In this document: one piece after another, positions 26,651 through 38,507 of the stretch
Layout: the number at the start of each line of letters is the position of its first letter
Numbering within the stretch: position 1 is the stretch's first letter
Made by a program: the position numbers and the translations under genes
Notes under the pieces: generated by a model
Databases searched by the model: none
What the model was told of the DNA's origin: nothing
What the model saw: the letters and a program-made list of their open reading frames with translations, nothing else
Origin: Gymnothorax reevesii
Taxonomy: Eukaryota; Chordata; Actinopteri; Anguilliformes; Muraenidae
Assembly (NCBI GenBank): GCA_029721435.1
Contig: CM056580.1
Span: 76,843,367 to 76,907,366 of the forward strand
Length of the DNA stretch: 64,000 nt
Direction of reading: 5' to 3'

Positions 26651-29600
26651 CAGCAGTAATGTTCCTGCTTAGATCTTAACCACTATTATTGCACTCTCCA
26701 ACCTTTTCTAATTGGAAAATGTCTGACCGCAGGTACTTATTTTGGCAAACAGAAAAGAGCAGCACTGGTCCTTAACCTACGGCATTTAATATGTCAGAAG
26801 GAATTGGAGAGCGATTGATTCCCATTATGCGGGCTAAACAAGGAGGAATTTTTTCCAGGCAAAATCTTATCAAGCGTTTTTGCTCAGCACCGACTAACTA
26901 TGGTTCAGTGTGAGGTGCCGCGGGTGAATTGGTGCATTGGTGTTCTTTGGAAAAGGACAATTCCCTGAAGCTTTTTTTGAAGAAGAAAAATTCATCATAC
27001 TCCTAATCTGGGCAACTACTACTTCCAAGGAGAGTAATATGAGTAATGTAGTGGGTTTCAGGACTTTCTGTTTGTTGTGCACTTTCAAAATTCCTGACTA
27101 GGATGGCTGGCATGTTAGTGTATTGGCAGATCATTCTGAAGGTTTCACTATAAAACTGAAAGACTTCATTCGCTTCGTATGTTCAGGGGTAATGTCGTTC
27201 CTTAACATAAAACTTGCCCCGGACACATATTTTACTTCATATAATTCTTTTCTTCACATAATATTTACAACACAAGGTAACATACAAGGTGATACACAGG
27301 ATCGTGCAAAAGCTCTCAGTCAATGATAGTTAACAGTGGGACTGGCCAGTAAAATAAACTGGCCTGCATTTAATCCACTGCATTTGGGTGTGGCAATGTA
27401 GCTCTTAAAATTGTGCCATCATCTCTGCAAGCCCTACTGCTATACAGCTCTGAGGTAAGACAGAGCAGTAGCACGTAGAGTCTAATTAAGCACATTACAC
27501 TTTATGAGCACTCTTTCCCCCCCCTCTGACAATAAAAGATTATGCTTCCTCCACTCGCCAGTGCACACATTAACACACACATGCACTCCGGACATTTTAA
27601 AATGCGCAGCTAAGATTTTCACAGTGTGTACTACAATCATACTGTATATTCCTGTGTGAATCACTTGACTGGACAATTAGCATAGCCAGAAATAAAGCTC
27701 TAGAAGTAAGTTCATGCAGAGTCTTAAAGTACATTTAATTAGCACTGCCAGAAGAAACAATTTACATTGAGTGGAATGCATTTGGATATACGCAGACTTG
27801 AATGTGAATATTGATGCAAAATCATAGAGTTTGCACAAAAGCAATGTTAAAATGTTTTAAAATTCCCCATCACAGTTGCACATATCTTAGGTCATCAGCA
27901 AAGTTTCGGACTTGTCTATGAAACATTAATATTGAAAAGGGAAAACTTTGAGCCAATAATTAATACAGACCAGTATAAGTATTTCTCATATGAAAATGTA
28001 TGAAGCAATACTTTTTTGGAAGTTCACATGGTGGACAAGTGCAAAGAATGCATCTTTTTCCATAATCAGCTTGTAATGTTTGGTTTGCGATTTAATCTTA
28101 AGCTGGTAATAAATTCCAGCTCATTTTATTTATAATCAAGTCTCTTTCAGTTGCTTTTATTAAAGAACATGAAACTGTGCCTTATGCCCTTATTTATTTA
28201 TTTATAGAGCTTGAAACCGAGTCCGCTGATGGGCTTTAACCGGATTAGCATGGAAGGCAATTCATGGGCTTAGTTCCACAACCAATGGTCAGAGCACAGA
28301 CTATGATGAGATATTTAATTGGTTGTATTTTCTTCCAGGAAAATGCAATTAAACCCTCGGTCTGTGATAACTCTGTCATCCCCATCCACCGCCCGCACGT
28401 TATCTCTTCCTCCCCAGAAGGAACACAAATACACATTTCACTGATGTCTCGCTTTGAGTTTGCAGTGTGGGGCTCTGTCCCAACACTTTGATGGGATGAG
28501 GATGCGGTAAAATTGTTTTCACACTCACAAAGGATCATAACATAACTTCTGCTCTATCCTCTTTGATGCCGTTTGATTTGACAAAAAAATAATATATATT
28601 CCTCTGATGACCGTGACCTCCATCTGGCATTGAGCAAGACCTGGGCTGTGTCTCCTTCGCACAGACTGTATGACTGCGCCATCAACTTGTTACCTGGAAC
28701 ATATTGTCCTGGGCAGCCACTGGTTAAGCACAAATACGCCCGCCCACCCTAGCCTGTTCCATCTGAAGTGTACCGTGTCATTTCGCACTAAGCGCCGTCC
28801 CACTGTCTGACTGTGATTATTATCAATAAGTCCCACTATTGGATTGTACTCTGCCTCTGCATTGGGCTCCTGCTCTGGATCATAGGAATTTGCACAAATA
28901 TTTTATATATTAATCTCTGAGATAATAAAGGTTCATTTATGTGCATGTAGGTTCAATATAAAAACATGGGGGAATAACAATATTGAAGGTCATATAATAG
29001 AAGTGCTATGATTACTATGAACTCATACTGAACACAAGCCTTGTTCCCCTTTATGCATTGTAGTGAACGTTAGTTCTCTCAGTCATTCCTGACTTGCTCG
29101 CTGGTAGCTAATCAAATTTTGTGCTCATGATCATATAGTATTACCAAATTGCTTAAAATTTTTATCAATATTGTTTTTTGAAACACTTCTCAGAGTACCA
29201 TTCTTGGATAACTCACACCATAGCACATATTTCATACTCACTCTCTTGTAATTAACTTCAAATAATTTTCATATTCTGATATTCTGAACAACTGCATTTG
29301 ACCTGATTCTTGAATAATATATCAAGTAAAATTTATTCACAAACTTTTAACAAAGGCAAAAAATACCAAATAGATGCAATTAAATTCGGAGGATGGCATA
29401 CTAAGACCACAATGAAATCTACACTTAACAGAGTAGGGATAAATACTAACTGTACACACTTTAATTGATACCTACATTTTAATATAAAAATTAAAGCCCC
29501 AGCTGAACTTGGATAAACACCAATAAACACCCTTGAGACACTTACTGTGGATCTGCTTGTGGTTCCCTCCTGTGCAGGTCAGAACAGAACAAGACTTTTT

Positions 29601-32600
29601 ATGGTCTGATCAACATATACTGATCTGGATCCATCTGAATAGGAAAGCATTGAAAACCTACAGTGAACAGAAGATCAGTGCAGAGAGTTGAGACAATAAA
29701 TTGGAGACTAGACAGGGTTATTTTCCACACTGGTGCTTTGTGCGCCTACATGTAATCATTTCCCAACACCGCATTCATTTTTAATGCTGTCCTTATTCCT
29801 TTTGGAGTCCTTATACAATCTGGCAAAACAGCGTGTGGTAGGAATTCTGGAGAGACTGTTTCAGCATCATCAGCCCATGCACATCACAAGAGCACAGCAG
29901 ATTTAATTTGCATTTGGGGGAGGAATAGTGGTGCTGAGCATATTTTAAATGTGTATAATTTTTGGATGGCTAAAGCCTTGTCTTTTTGTATGCTCACACC
30001 TGTCAGGAAGATAATCTAGAAACAAATGACTGTTTAAAAGCTGATTTGTAGTCAAGACATCACCATTTTTCTTCCCATGCAATGGACTTTGGATGATCTC
30101 CAACAGTCCGCGGATCAATCCTCTGTTTTTCCACAAGTAAGATAGGTTTTTCAAGATGATTAAGTGTGAATCAGATGTGTTACTCCAATTCCTCTGCAAG
30201 ATGTTATATGTGGGCAACAAGTTTTATATTTCAGCGTTTTAATGAGTGTGTCTGCAAAGCACAATGATTATGCACTTCCCAATTAAGAAACTTGACAAAT
30301 GTTATCACTGGTTTTGGTTAGCCTTCTCAGTCAGCTCCAGTGATGTAAAAAAATTCCCATACAATATCACTCAGGTACACTTTAATAAATTGTACAAACA
30401 CTGCAACAAAGCAAAGATCATACACTGTATGACTCTTTGAAATTCCTGCGCACTGCCTCTGATATTTTTATGTTATTAGTCTACTTTTTACCCCTAGGAA
30501 GTTATTCATCATACCAAAAGAAATAAATAATTTTTTTTATTCTAAAAGTAAAGTTGGGATGAATATTTTTCTAACTAATAGTCAGGGAAATTATGTTTCA
30601 TTGTAGCAGAGCAACAGCAGAATATTTGTAATTTTTTTTAACTTTTGGCAGCATGACGTCAAGTTAATTGGAGTCTGACTGGTTGTGGAGACTGATGGAA
30701 AAGTGAATTCACTGAAATTAGTCTCTATTCATCAGTAAAATAGACTTGGTTGTTCGCTGATTCAAATTGCAAATGTATCACTAGCCTTTGTACAGAATCA
30801 ATGAGTGCACAAACAAAATACCTATTTTCCCTCTGTGAATATTCATCAATGCAGGAATAACAGAACCGACCACTGTGTAAAACTTTTTATGGGGACCAGA
30901 TGGAACTATCAGTATTGCGTTCTGTCACAGAATACGATGTCTTTTGCTTTGCTGCAGTCGAAGCTGCACGGTGATAGTAAAATTGCATCGTTCACATTGA
31001 GAGAAAAAGAGAGGAGCCGGAAAGCATTTTATTCAACCATTAATTTGACTCATAATGATAATTTTGCACACTTTCATCCAATATTGGGATGGTTGAGACC
31101 ATCTGTGCCAATGGTTATTGCCGTTATCGCTGCCCAGAATGAGTTTAAAATAAATGCATGAGTGATTTCCAGTTATTTATCTCAAAAATTCAAATATAGA
31201 AAATACCGCAAATAAATACATTTTCCATCGCCTTATGTATCCTCTTTGGACTGCTTTGTATTTTATTTTAGGAAAAACATGACAGACAAATTTGACACCA
31301 AACTGAAGTGGTAATGAGTCAAAATTTTGTCTTTTACATAAACTGTGAGCTGCACTGTTTTCCTTGGGGTGTTTCCTCAGTTTAAAATTCAGTGATGACT
31401 TAAATTCATTTACTGAGACGCTTCACAATTTCCTGGCTGTTTCAAGTTCTTTTTTAAGACTGGCAGAATACAAGCTCCTGCCATGCCACACAAAATCTAA
31501 ACACTGGAAAATCAATAGCATTTTTCAGAAAGTGCAGTAATACTGTGAATAAGCAAGATTAATCACAGTGTTCTGTGTAGCCTCCCTCACTAACTCACCT
31601 CTGCAAGGAGAAAAAGTCATTTAAACAGCCCACATCAAGTGGCAATGGATTGATAAGATGTCAGGCAAAACCGCCAGCATTAAGAGACTGCATCATTCAT
31701 CTCATTGCTAAAGTCAACAGTGACTAAAACTAGAGGAAGAGAGAGCACAATTTGTTTTGTCTTTATCAAGCAGACTTCAAGTTGACAGGGGAGGTTATTT
31801 CTGTCAAATGAGATAATGGATGCCATTTTTTAATGCTTTGGTGGCTTTTTGAGAGATTGAGTTTTCATGGTCAGGTCTCAAAGGGAATATTACCATGGGC
31901 TTAGGTCATGTGACATGGAATTGTCAACTATAGGACAGAATCTGAGAGTTTGACTTTCAGTGCTTTTGAGATCAAAAAGCATTTTTTTTTTAATTTTCAT
32001 TTATTATCCCTTTGTACTGTATGAAAGACAGCTGGGGATATCAGCAATGTGACTGACCTATTTTCTGGATTTAAAAGTATGGCATCAGCTTTTTCATGTG
32101 AGAAAATTGTGCATATACTGAATTTTGAAAGCTTGCTGAATTAAAAATGTGTTCTGGGCCCATCACCTGAGGCAGCGTGCTGCTCAATTCTTCAATCTGT
32201 GAACGAGGCACAGGATACACCAAATATGAAATGTGTATTTATTGCTCAGATAGTACGTCTAATCTCTTTTTTCACATTAAATGTATCCGCATGCAGTATA
32301 AACATAGGTGGGGGCAAATCAAAAAATCAGATCTTATTTCAGAACTGCCTCAGTCTAAATTCATATGACTATAATAGCTGTAAAAACAGCAAATTAATGA
32401 GCCATCTGCTGTGTGAACTATGGGGAAAGTACAACAGGCAGACATTGACCTCGGGAAGTTTGAATGTAATGGGAAAAAAACACCCGTGTGTTCTCAAATG
32501 CTGCAGTGCAGGACTGTATATTGATACTGAGCAGGTCTGAACAGAAGGTCGGCAATAACTCCCATCTTCTCTCTGACACTCCTTTTCTTTTTTTGCCTTC

Positions 32601-32854
32601 AAAATGTTGAATTCATTTGTTCTGCCTCTCAAATCACCACTCTGCCACTTGTGCCCATGAAATCCTCGCAGGCTATGAGAGAGCTTGCACCAATCAGAAG
32701 TGACAGAGGCAGAAATCTGTCACTTCAGTGGACAAAGTAAGCATAGCACTATCCCGAGAATCCCATGTGAAAGGATTCTCACCAAGTATTGGGCAACTTG
32801 TTTCCAGACAAAGCCATTATGTGGGATGTGTAGATTGCAGAAAATCACACAAGC

Positions 32855-33010
32855 AGAGTTGTGAAGGTGCCAGCTCAATCGAGTGATGCACCGCATTGCG
32901 GTGCCCGAATAAGCCCAATACTGCAGGTTTAAATCTGGGCTGTGCCAGTGCCAGCACCACAGGGGGTAATGAGCAAATGTGTCACCCCTGGTGCTGATGG
33001 GTTCATCTGC
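32855..33010 (+). repeat. tRNA-derived SINE fragment (diverged)
   Basis: The stretch gctcaatcgagtgatgcacc at 32872-32891 resembles a tRNA A-box region, and gcaggtttaaatctgg at 32925-32940 a degraded B box at the expected distance. The sequence continues as gctgtgccagtgcc. It is not a functional tRNA: the acceptor stem does not pair and the B box is mutated. Confidence 0.45.
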
Positions 33011-33059
33011 CGATAGGGTGTGAAGTGCATAAGTGATCTCCACTCAGTTTTTCTGTGGA

Positions 33060-33500
33060 TGTCATGGTTTGTGAGGTTTGTGTGTTGTTTGGACCTTCCT
33101 TTGCGGCTCTCCTCCAGGGACAATATCAAATTCCTGGGCCATCGAATTCTTTACCCAGCGGGTTGATTGAGCTGGGACGGCACTTCCCCAGAATCTATAC
33201 AAGCAGAATGTCCGGCACGCCTCCTTTGCTAGAGTGTCTGTGTTTAGATTTGCACTACAGCCGAAGATATCTGTAGTCAGGTTTGGTATGACTTTCAATC
33301 TTCTTATTGTTGGAGTTTCTTCTCCCTTTTTCTATCTTGCTTTGCTTCCGTGGTTCGGACAATTATATGTCCTTTGGAAGCGCGAGTACTTGCGTTTAGT
33401 CTATATTATTCTCTGTGTTTGTGCTACTGTCTTTCTCTCTGTTGTTGCGCTAGGCCTCGGTATACTACCGGCCATTGCAGTGGGAGTTGGCTGTAGTTCT
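33060..33500 (+). mobile_element. Gypsy-like LTR/leader sequence, isolated copy
   Basis: It aligns by eye, block after block, with the leader of the gypsy element at about 50914-51340: gtttggaccttcctttg / gttggaccgttctttg; gattgagctgg / aattgagctgg; gctagagtgtctgt / gctagagggtctgt; gccgaagatatctgtagt / gctgaagatatctttagt; and gtcctttggaagcgcgag / gtccttggaagcgcaag. It starts with tgtcatgg, a plausible LTR start. No gag or pol follows, so it is a solo LTR or a truncated element. The 3' edge is uncertain. Confidence 0.6.
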
Positions 33501-33515
33501 TGCGAATACAAAAGT

Positions 33516-33870
33516 ATGAAAACCTTTGAAGACTCAGTTATGAAACATTACAGAAGAGTAGTTGGGATAACAAGGACGGCTGAGTTTGAAGACAGGTGTG
33601 GTCTGAGTAAGTATTCACTGAACATGTTACAATGAGGACTGCTATACTGAATTCAGTATCTGCATTGCTGTTGCAGCTAGCGTGATCCCAAAAGGTCTCT
33701 GACTTTCTTTTATTTTCCCTTCAGTTCTTGATGCTGAACAGGACAGACATAGGCTGAGAGGCAGCTACTACAAAGCATTACTTATGGCAATATTAAAGAA
33801 GCTGGACATATTAGTCACATGTTTCGCTCAGCTTTGCCGCGCAATGGAGGTGCAATGTGTAGAGAGATAA
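33516..33870 (+). CDS. Candidate two-exon small ORF downstream of the gypsy-like LTR
   Basis: An open frame that runs through the LTR has an internal ATG at 33516 (MKTFEDSVMKHY). After 30 codons it is interrupted after one base by GTAAGT at 33607-33612, a consensus donor. A pyrimidine-rich tract ends in cttcag at 33719-33724. The frame compatible with that donor then stays open for 47 codons (start LDAEQDRHRLRGSYY) to TAA at 33868-33870, whereas the other two frames stop at once. A spliced product would be about 78 residues. I recognise no family. It could be a real short gene, an LTR-driven transcript, or coincidence, since phase agreement has a one-in-three chance. Confidence 0.25.
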
Positions 33871-34285
33871 TCTGTGTAGTAATACGCATTACCTTCTAAT
33901 GCGAGTGCGTTCATTTCAAAGAGAGCAATACTATTCATCGTGTTTTCCTTTTACCAAATTCATTATTTATCAACTGCTACAAAGAGGAGCGGGAAATATT
34001 GCAATGGAGGTGTTCCAAATGTGGAAGTCAAGCTAAAAACAATAGGAAAACGAGACATTGTCAAAGAATACTATTTACAACAATTGCTACAAACAAATAT
34101 TTTTCACATCAGTGTGGCAAAAGGAACAATGCGACAATTAGCCTGTATGAATGGTTCCACGAAACTCCTTACAGAGAGTTTTATTAGGCCATGACAAGGA
34201 AAGGTGTCCAAAAATCGGTCTTCTTCTTCTTCACTGCCGCCCGACACGAGCATGGCGGTCCATGAGAAATATAACAGACATATTG
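33871..34285. other. Non-coding stretch with an unrecognised short frame
   Basis: An open frame at 33940-34194 (84 codons) and an overlapping one at 33999-34187 containing a CSKCG motif show no family I can name. Neither has a supported promoter or splice signals. Confidence 0.3.
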
Positions 34286-34432
34286 CTAGGAGGCTGCCAA
34301 CTGTTTGAGGGCTTCAGCAGCTTTTCGCTTTGCTCGTCTTTCCTCTTCAGCTTTCCGTCTATTGATCTCAAAGGTCTTGATGCCATCACAAACCGTTCTC
34401 CGCCAAGACAATCTATCTGTTGGGGCTGTAGC
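34286..34432 (-). pseudogene. LINE ORF2 C-terminal remnant
   Basis: On the minus strand the frame reads TAPTDRLSWRRTV, a short linker, then a basic, charged helix (FEINRRKAEEERRAKRK) and a stop at 34286-34288. The pattern DR..WR..V followed by a Lys/Arg/Glu-rich helix is typical of the end of the reverse-transcriptase ORF of several fish non-LTR retrotransposons, in which the element is usually 5'-truncated. The catalytic reverse-transcriptase and endonuclease parts are absent. The clade is not determined. Confidence 0.5.
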
Positions 34433-34579
34433 AGATATCATGACAATTTGGGACCTTCACAGTCTATTAACTCTGATTCCACAGTGTAAACTCGACAAAC
34501 AATTTGGCCCATGTAGTTCAAATGAGGCCCTGTTTGCACAGCTGGGGTGTGTTTTCCAAAATCACAGATGCAACTTAGA

Positions 34580-34613
34580 TAGTTGGAGAATTAACTAACT
34601 TAGTTATCAACTA
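34580..34613. repeat. Imperfect palindrome next to a solo LTR
   Basis: The half tagttggagaattaacta pairs imperfectly with acttagttatcaacta. The surrounding sequence (ttttccaaaa on one side, tttttgggaaac on the other) extends the symmetry, suggesting a small older palindromic element into whose right edge the 34630-36174 LTR inserted. Confidence 0.4.
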
Positions 34614-34629
34614 TGTTTTTGGGAAACAC

Positions 34630-36174
34630 TGTTGTGTTCCATGGGTCTGTGTGTTTGGTTAGTCAATTTTAGGTTTTTATTATTTTTGTGATGTTGGTTT
34701 TTAGTCCATGTCTTAGTGTTCACATTTCATTCCTCTCCCGTGTTATTCCAGTACATGTCTTACCCATGTACTGTCTTTGCTTTCTCCCCGGTCGCGTCAT
34801 TGTTTGTATCAGTTTTCTGTTTTAATTGATTGTGACACTATTTCGGGTGATTTAATGGATTCTGGGTTACAGCCTTCCTTTCTTTCTCGTTTACTAATTT
34901 CCCCTTGCTTTTCTATTTTACTAACCCCTACTAACAGTTTGTTATTTTCTAGAATTTCCTAACCAAACTAACATTGTATATTAGACTAACCTACTAACGA
35001 GCACCCGGGATTGTATAGCTGCACTTACTAATTGACTAATGATCTCTCAGCATTCGCCCTGTTCTAGTCTCCGCCTCTTGCTTTTCTTTCACTGGCTTTG
35101 CTGTGTTTTCCTGCAGAACCTTCTGCATTTATCTTATCTGTCCTGTCTCTTTCTATTCACTGTGAAATATTTATCCAGTTTATTTATCCCGTCTTGGGGA
35201 TTGTCGTGTGATCCTCATCTGTGTGTTGATGTTTATCTGTTGCAAGTAATTAGGTTTCCCTCATGTTTCACCCCTTGTTAATTATATTAAGTTCTAGCAC
35301 CTGTGTCTGTCCGTACCCCTGCCCTATAAAGGTCCTCAGATTCTGCAGTCTTGCAGATCTGACTGCGCCTGCGCCTCACCACTCCTTGCCCCTGTGCACG
35401 TTCCCTCTGGTCCCCATAATCTTCCCTGTATTCTCTATCAGCCTCATGACCCAGCCCAGCCTGCCCTGCCTGCCGTTTTCCGCTCCAGTCTGTCTGAGTC
35501 TGCCCCCCGCCTGCTGTTTCCAGAGCCTTCTCCCGCCAGCTGTGCCAGTCTGCCAGCTGTGCCATTCAGTCCTGTCTGCCCTGCCTGTTGTCTCCAAGCC
35601 CCTGGTGCCCCCTGATGTCTCCCGAGCCCTAAGCTGTTCCTATCGCCGCCCCGAGCTGTTTCTGTTACCGCCCCGAGCTGTTCCTGTCGCCGCCCCGAGC
35701 TGCTCCTGTCGCCCTCGTCTGCCCCCTCCTGATGTTTCCCCGACCCTTCTCCCGGCCAGCTGTGCCTTTCGAATCAGCCACCTGCCACCTGTGCCTGTCT
35801 TCTCGTCCTGTGCCTGCCCTCTTCCTGAGGTCTCCAGCCTCCATTGTCCCGAGCTCCCCCTGTCCCGAGTTCCCCTGTCACGAGTTCCCTCTGTCCTGTA
35901 TCGCCCCTGTCCCGTCCGAGTTGCCCCGAGTCTGCCCCCTAGTGTTTACCTTAGTTTTGATTCCTGAGTTCTTCCCCATTCAGTGCAGTAGCATGGTGTC
36001 TCTGTTGGCCAGAGTGCCCCGTTTTTCCCCCTTTCTAGTTTTTTAGTTTATTTAATAAATTCTTTTGGATCCCTGCATTTGGCGTCTCTCCCCCTTGTCT
36101 CATTGTTCCAGTGTTTCCCGAGTCCAGTTCCGTTGTTTCCGAGTTCCCAGTGTTTTCCCTCCCCGTGCATAACA
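34630..36174 (+). mobile_element. Solo LTR, 1,545 bp, flanked by a perfect 5-bp duplication
   Basis: The unit starts tgttgtgttcc and ends gtgcataaca, so it has the TGTT...AACA ends of an LTR. The five bases on both sides are identical (aacac at 34625-34629 and 36175-36179), the target duplication expected of a retrotransposon integrase. Orientation is plus: a TATA-like ctataaagg lies at about 35322 and a polyadenylation signal aataaa at about 36053. No gag or pol exists between the ends, so LTR-LTR recombination probably removed the internal part. The long pyrimidine-rich open frame inside it (35263-35967) is an artefact of composition. Confidence 0.85.
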
Positions 36175-36401
36175 AACACACCCCTAGCTGGCTACCATGG
36201 TCAAAGGTCTAGACTGAAACCGACCATGATGCTTCCATATGAAACATAAACTATTGAATTGGCCGATGTGATGTGATTCGGTGATCTTCGGGTGATGACG
36301 TAAACTCAGGAACATAGCTTCGGCAAAACAAAGGAATCAAACATTGAATGCTTTCATGAGAATTCATTGTGTTGCTCCTTTTGTCCTTGAAAACGGTCAG
36401 C

Positions 36402-36560
36402 AAATGTGTCATTTTCTGGTGCAGTGCACCTGAGGATCAGGTGAAGGGTATGTCACTGCGCACATTCCCAAAAGATGTCGGAATTCGCAGACAGTGGGTG
36501 AGATTTGACAAGATGAGAGCGAACTATGTGGACTCAGGGACAAATCATCCATACTGCAGG
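36402..36560 (+). pseudogene. THAP-type zinc-finger fragment
   Basis: The frame 36369-36653 contains KCVIFWC (first Cys pair), then MSLRTFPKDVGIRRQWVRFD, and a further Cys near 36552. The FPKD..RR.WVRF signature and an initial C-X4-C are typical of THAP domains, DNA-binding fingers found in P-element-like transposases and in domesticated host proteins. The expected final C-X2-H pair and AVPTIF-like tail are missing. At 36557 the sequence changes to cagggttgccaactgtcat, which looks like the end of another repeat. So this is a domain cut by an insertion. Whether it came from a transposon or a host exon is not decidable here. Confidence 0.55.
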
Positions 36561-36689
36561 GTTGCCAACTGTCATACATTCGCCCTGAGTTTAAATAGCA
36601 CATTCACGTTCCCGTCCTGTATGTTACCAATTATTCAATCAACGCATTTGTAAGAGATTCTCAGGTAGAATTGAAGTCCTTGTGCATGG

Positions 36690-37265
36690 AGGTTTATCGG
36701 TTTCACATGCGTTACAGTGGATTTCACCACTATTAACATGGAAATTAGTTATGACTCCGGACTTCTCACGCTTTTCTATGGAAGCCCAGAGAGGACAATA
36801 TTCAAATGAAAATGGAATCCCACTATTGCATTATACTTTTCCACTTATCAATGAGTTATTTGAGATTATATTAAATTGAAAATGCATTAATCCAATTATC
36901 ACTTTCTTTTTCACATACACAAACAGGAAATCTATGACTATATTCAAATGATAATGAAAAGCTGTTTGACATTTAAAAGTAATGCTTTGCAATACAGTGG
37001 ACAACATTCAAATACAATAAGATAAACAGCTCTCCCAGTCTATTGCATTTACATATACATGTCATCACACTCTTTAAGGGTCAACATGATAATGAAAATG
37101 CTGTTTTCTAATCACTTGGAAATAATAATTATATAATTATGATAACAAAATTTGACATTTCATTTTCAAAGACTTATCCTGCAATACATGGGACAATATT
37201 CAAGGGAAACAGTGCCTGCCAGTCCATTGCCTTTTCAAATACATGTCACCACGCTAGTATGCTAA
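36690..37265. repeat. Three diverged tandem units of about 200 bp
   Basis: The landmark ggacaatattcaa or close variants occurs at 36793, 36999 and 37191 (spacing 206 and 192). It is preceded by an aatacagtgg- or aatacatggg-like block in the last two units and followed by tctattgcat or tccattgcct and acatgtcatcac or acatgtcaccac. The units are about 60-70% alike by eye. Confidence 0.55.
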
Positions 37266-38254
37266 CTAACGTTAATCATTTACAAAGATTTTCCTTAGTT
37301 ATCACATTAAAGCAATATGATTTGATTTTTGCCCCCAACTCTATAAACTGAGATAGCTGTAATATGCATGAACTTCTCCGAGGCTTTGCGGCAGTGTTTT
37401 GCAACTGCAACCCAAGTGTGCTTGCAGATTGCAGAGACGTTAACTAGCTTGCTAGTGATTCTAAAAGCAATCGCTTGGGTACAGCTAGCTAGATAGCAGT
37501 GATGCCTACTGTAGAAGCTCTTACAGCTCTGATTTGTCACTTTCAATGCCATCTCACACACACACGACCTCTTTCACCATTGATTAGCAGCTTCTTTTAC
37601 CTACAGAACAAACTGACAGTTCAGCCTGAGACATGTCATTTCATAGCTAGTTAAAGCTAGTTATCCTTCCATGCGTGCTACAACGTACTACATTACTCCA
37701 AGTAAAATACTATCCGTTTTCCCACCCTGCTGATGCTAGTTAGGGGAAATTTTTGTCATCATTTTTATACTTACTTTCTGTGATTCGGTTTTTGCACTAG
37801 CTTCACAACTGGCTAGCTCTTGTGCTTGCCGAGTAGCAAGTTCTCCATTCAAACAAAGAAATTCAATGCTTGCACGAAATGTAGATGAACAAATACAAAC
37901 AATCACAACTAGATACTACACCAAAAAACTCTGAGATTTAGGGAATAAATTGTGAGTAGTTGCATTAGCGTGGTTATCACAGAACAATAGAACAGTGCTG
38001 TGACACACTAAAGAAAAGGAGGCTGCGATATTTCAAAGGGCGGGACGCAGTGCGAAAGTCTGGCAGCTGAAGTTATGAAAAAGATCAAATTTTCGTGGTA
38101 TAAGGCAGTGGACAGCATAATCAGCCAAAAACTCAAGGTCAGAAGAATTCCGTATTCAACCTCCATCAATATCAAAAGTAATCAGTACTTTTCTTTTTCA
38201 GCTTACCTTGATGCTTGGGTACCCAGAGTAAGATGCGATTCAGTAAAAGCATCA
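37266..38254. other. Non-coding stretch, nothing recognised
   Basis: It contains several gctagctag-type short palindromes and a GC box (aagggcgggac) at 38035-38045. No gene is supported. Confidence 0.4.
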
Positions 38255-38507
38255 GGGCCCGTATTCACAAAGCATCTTAGTGCTAAAAGTAGGTCCTAAC
38301 GGCCGGATTTAGGAGAAACTCCTAAAAAAATGGGCGTAGCAGTCGTAAATTTGAGGATTTTAATAATTTTATCAATTATTTTTACAAAGTATCATTCACA
38401 AAGCATTTTAGGCCTAAAAGTAGCTCCTAAGTCTGGGAGAGCTTAAAAGTCATCAAGAAGATTCCTATCTCGCTAGAACTTATTCACAAAGAATCACAAA
38501 GAAGAAA

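Larger units (their letters stand above)
20509..32854. other. 12-kb stretch almost free of recognisable transposons; no gene recognised
   Basis: I scanned this region for terminal repeats, transposase or reverse-transcriptase motifs, SINE heads and exon-like frames and found only weak candidates, listed separately. Open frames (for example 24176-24433, 28245-28538 and 30805-31161) are short and look fortuitous. Some stretches, such as 22960-23280, 26330-26650 and 28230-28500, have less repetitive, more balanced composition and might be conserved non-coding elements. Comparison between species would be needed to tell. Confidence 0.45.

Noticed and set aside
30805..31161. 118-codon plus-strand frame
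   Set aside because: Composition and lack of motifs or splice sites suggest chance. Kept only as a possible point for conservation tests.
33234..33515. Hydrophobic, membrane-protein-like frame upstream of the candidate exon pair
   Set aside because: This part aligns at nucleotide level with a gypsy leader at 51 kb and is T-rich, so the hydrophobic reading is probably fortuitous.
35263..35967. 234-codon Pro/Ser/Cys-rich open frame, the longest unbroken frame in the first 60 kb
   Set aside because: It lies wholly inside the solo LTR and mirrors its pyrimidine-rich composition. No domain, start context or second exon.
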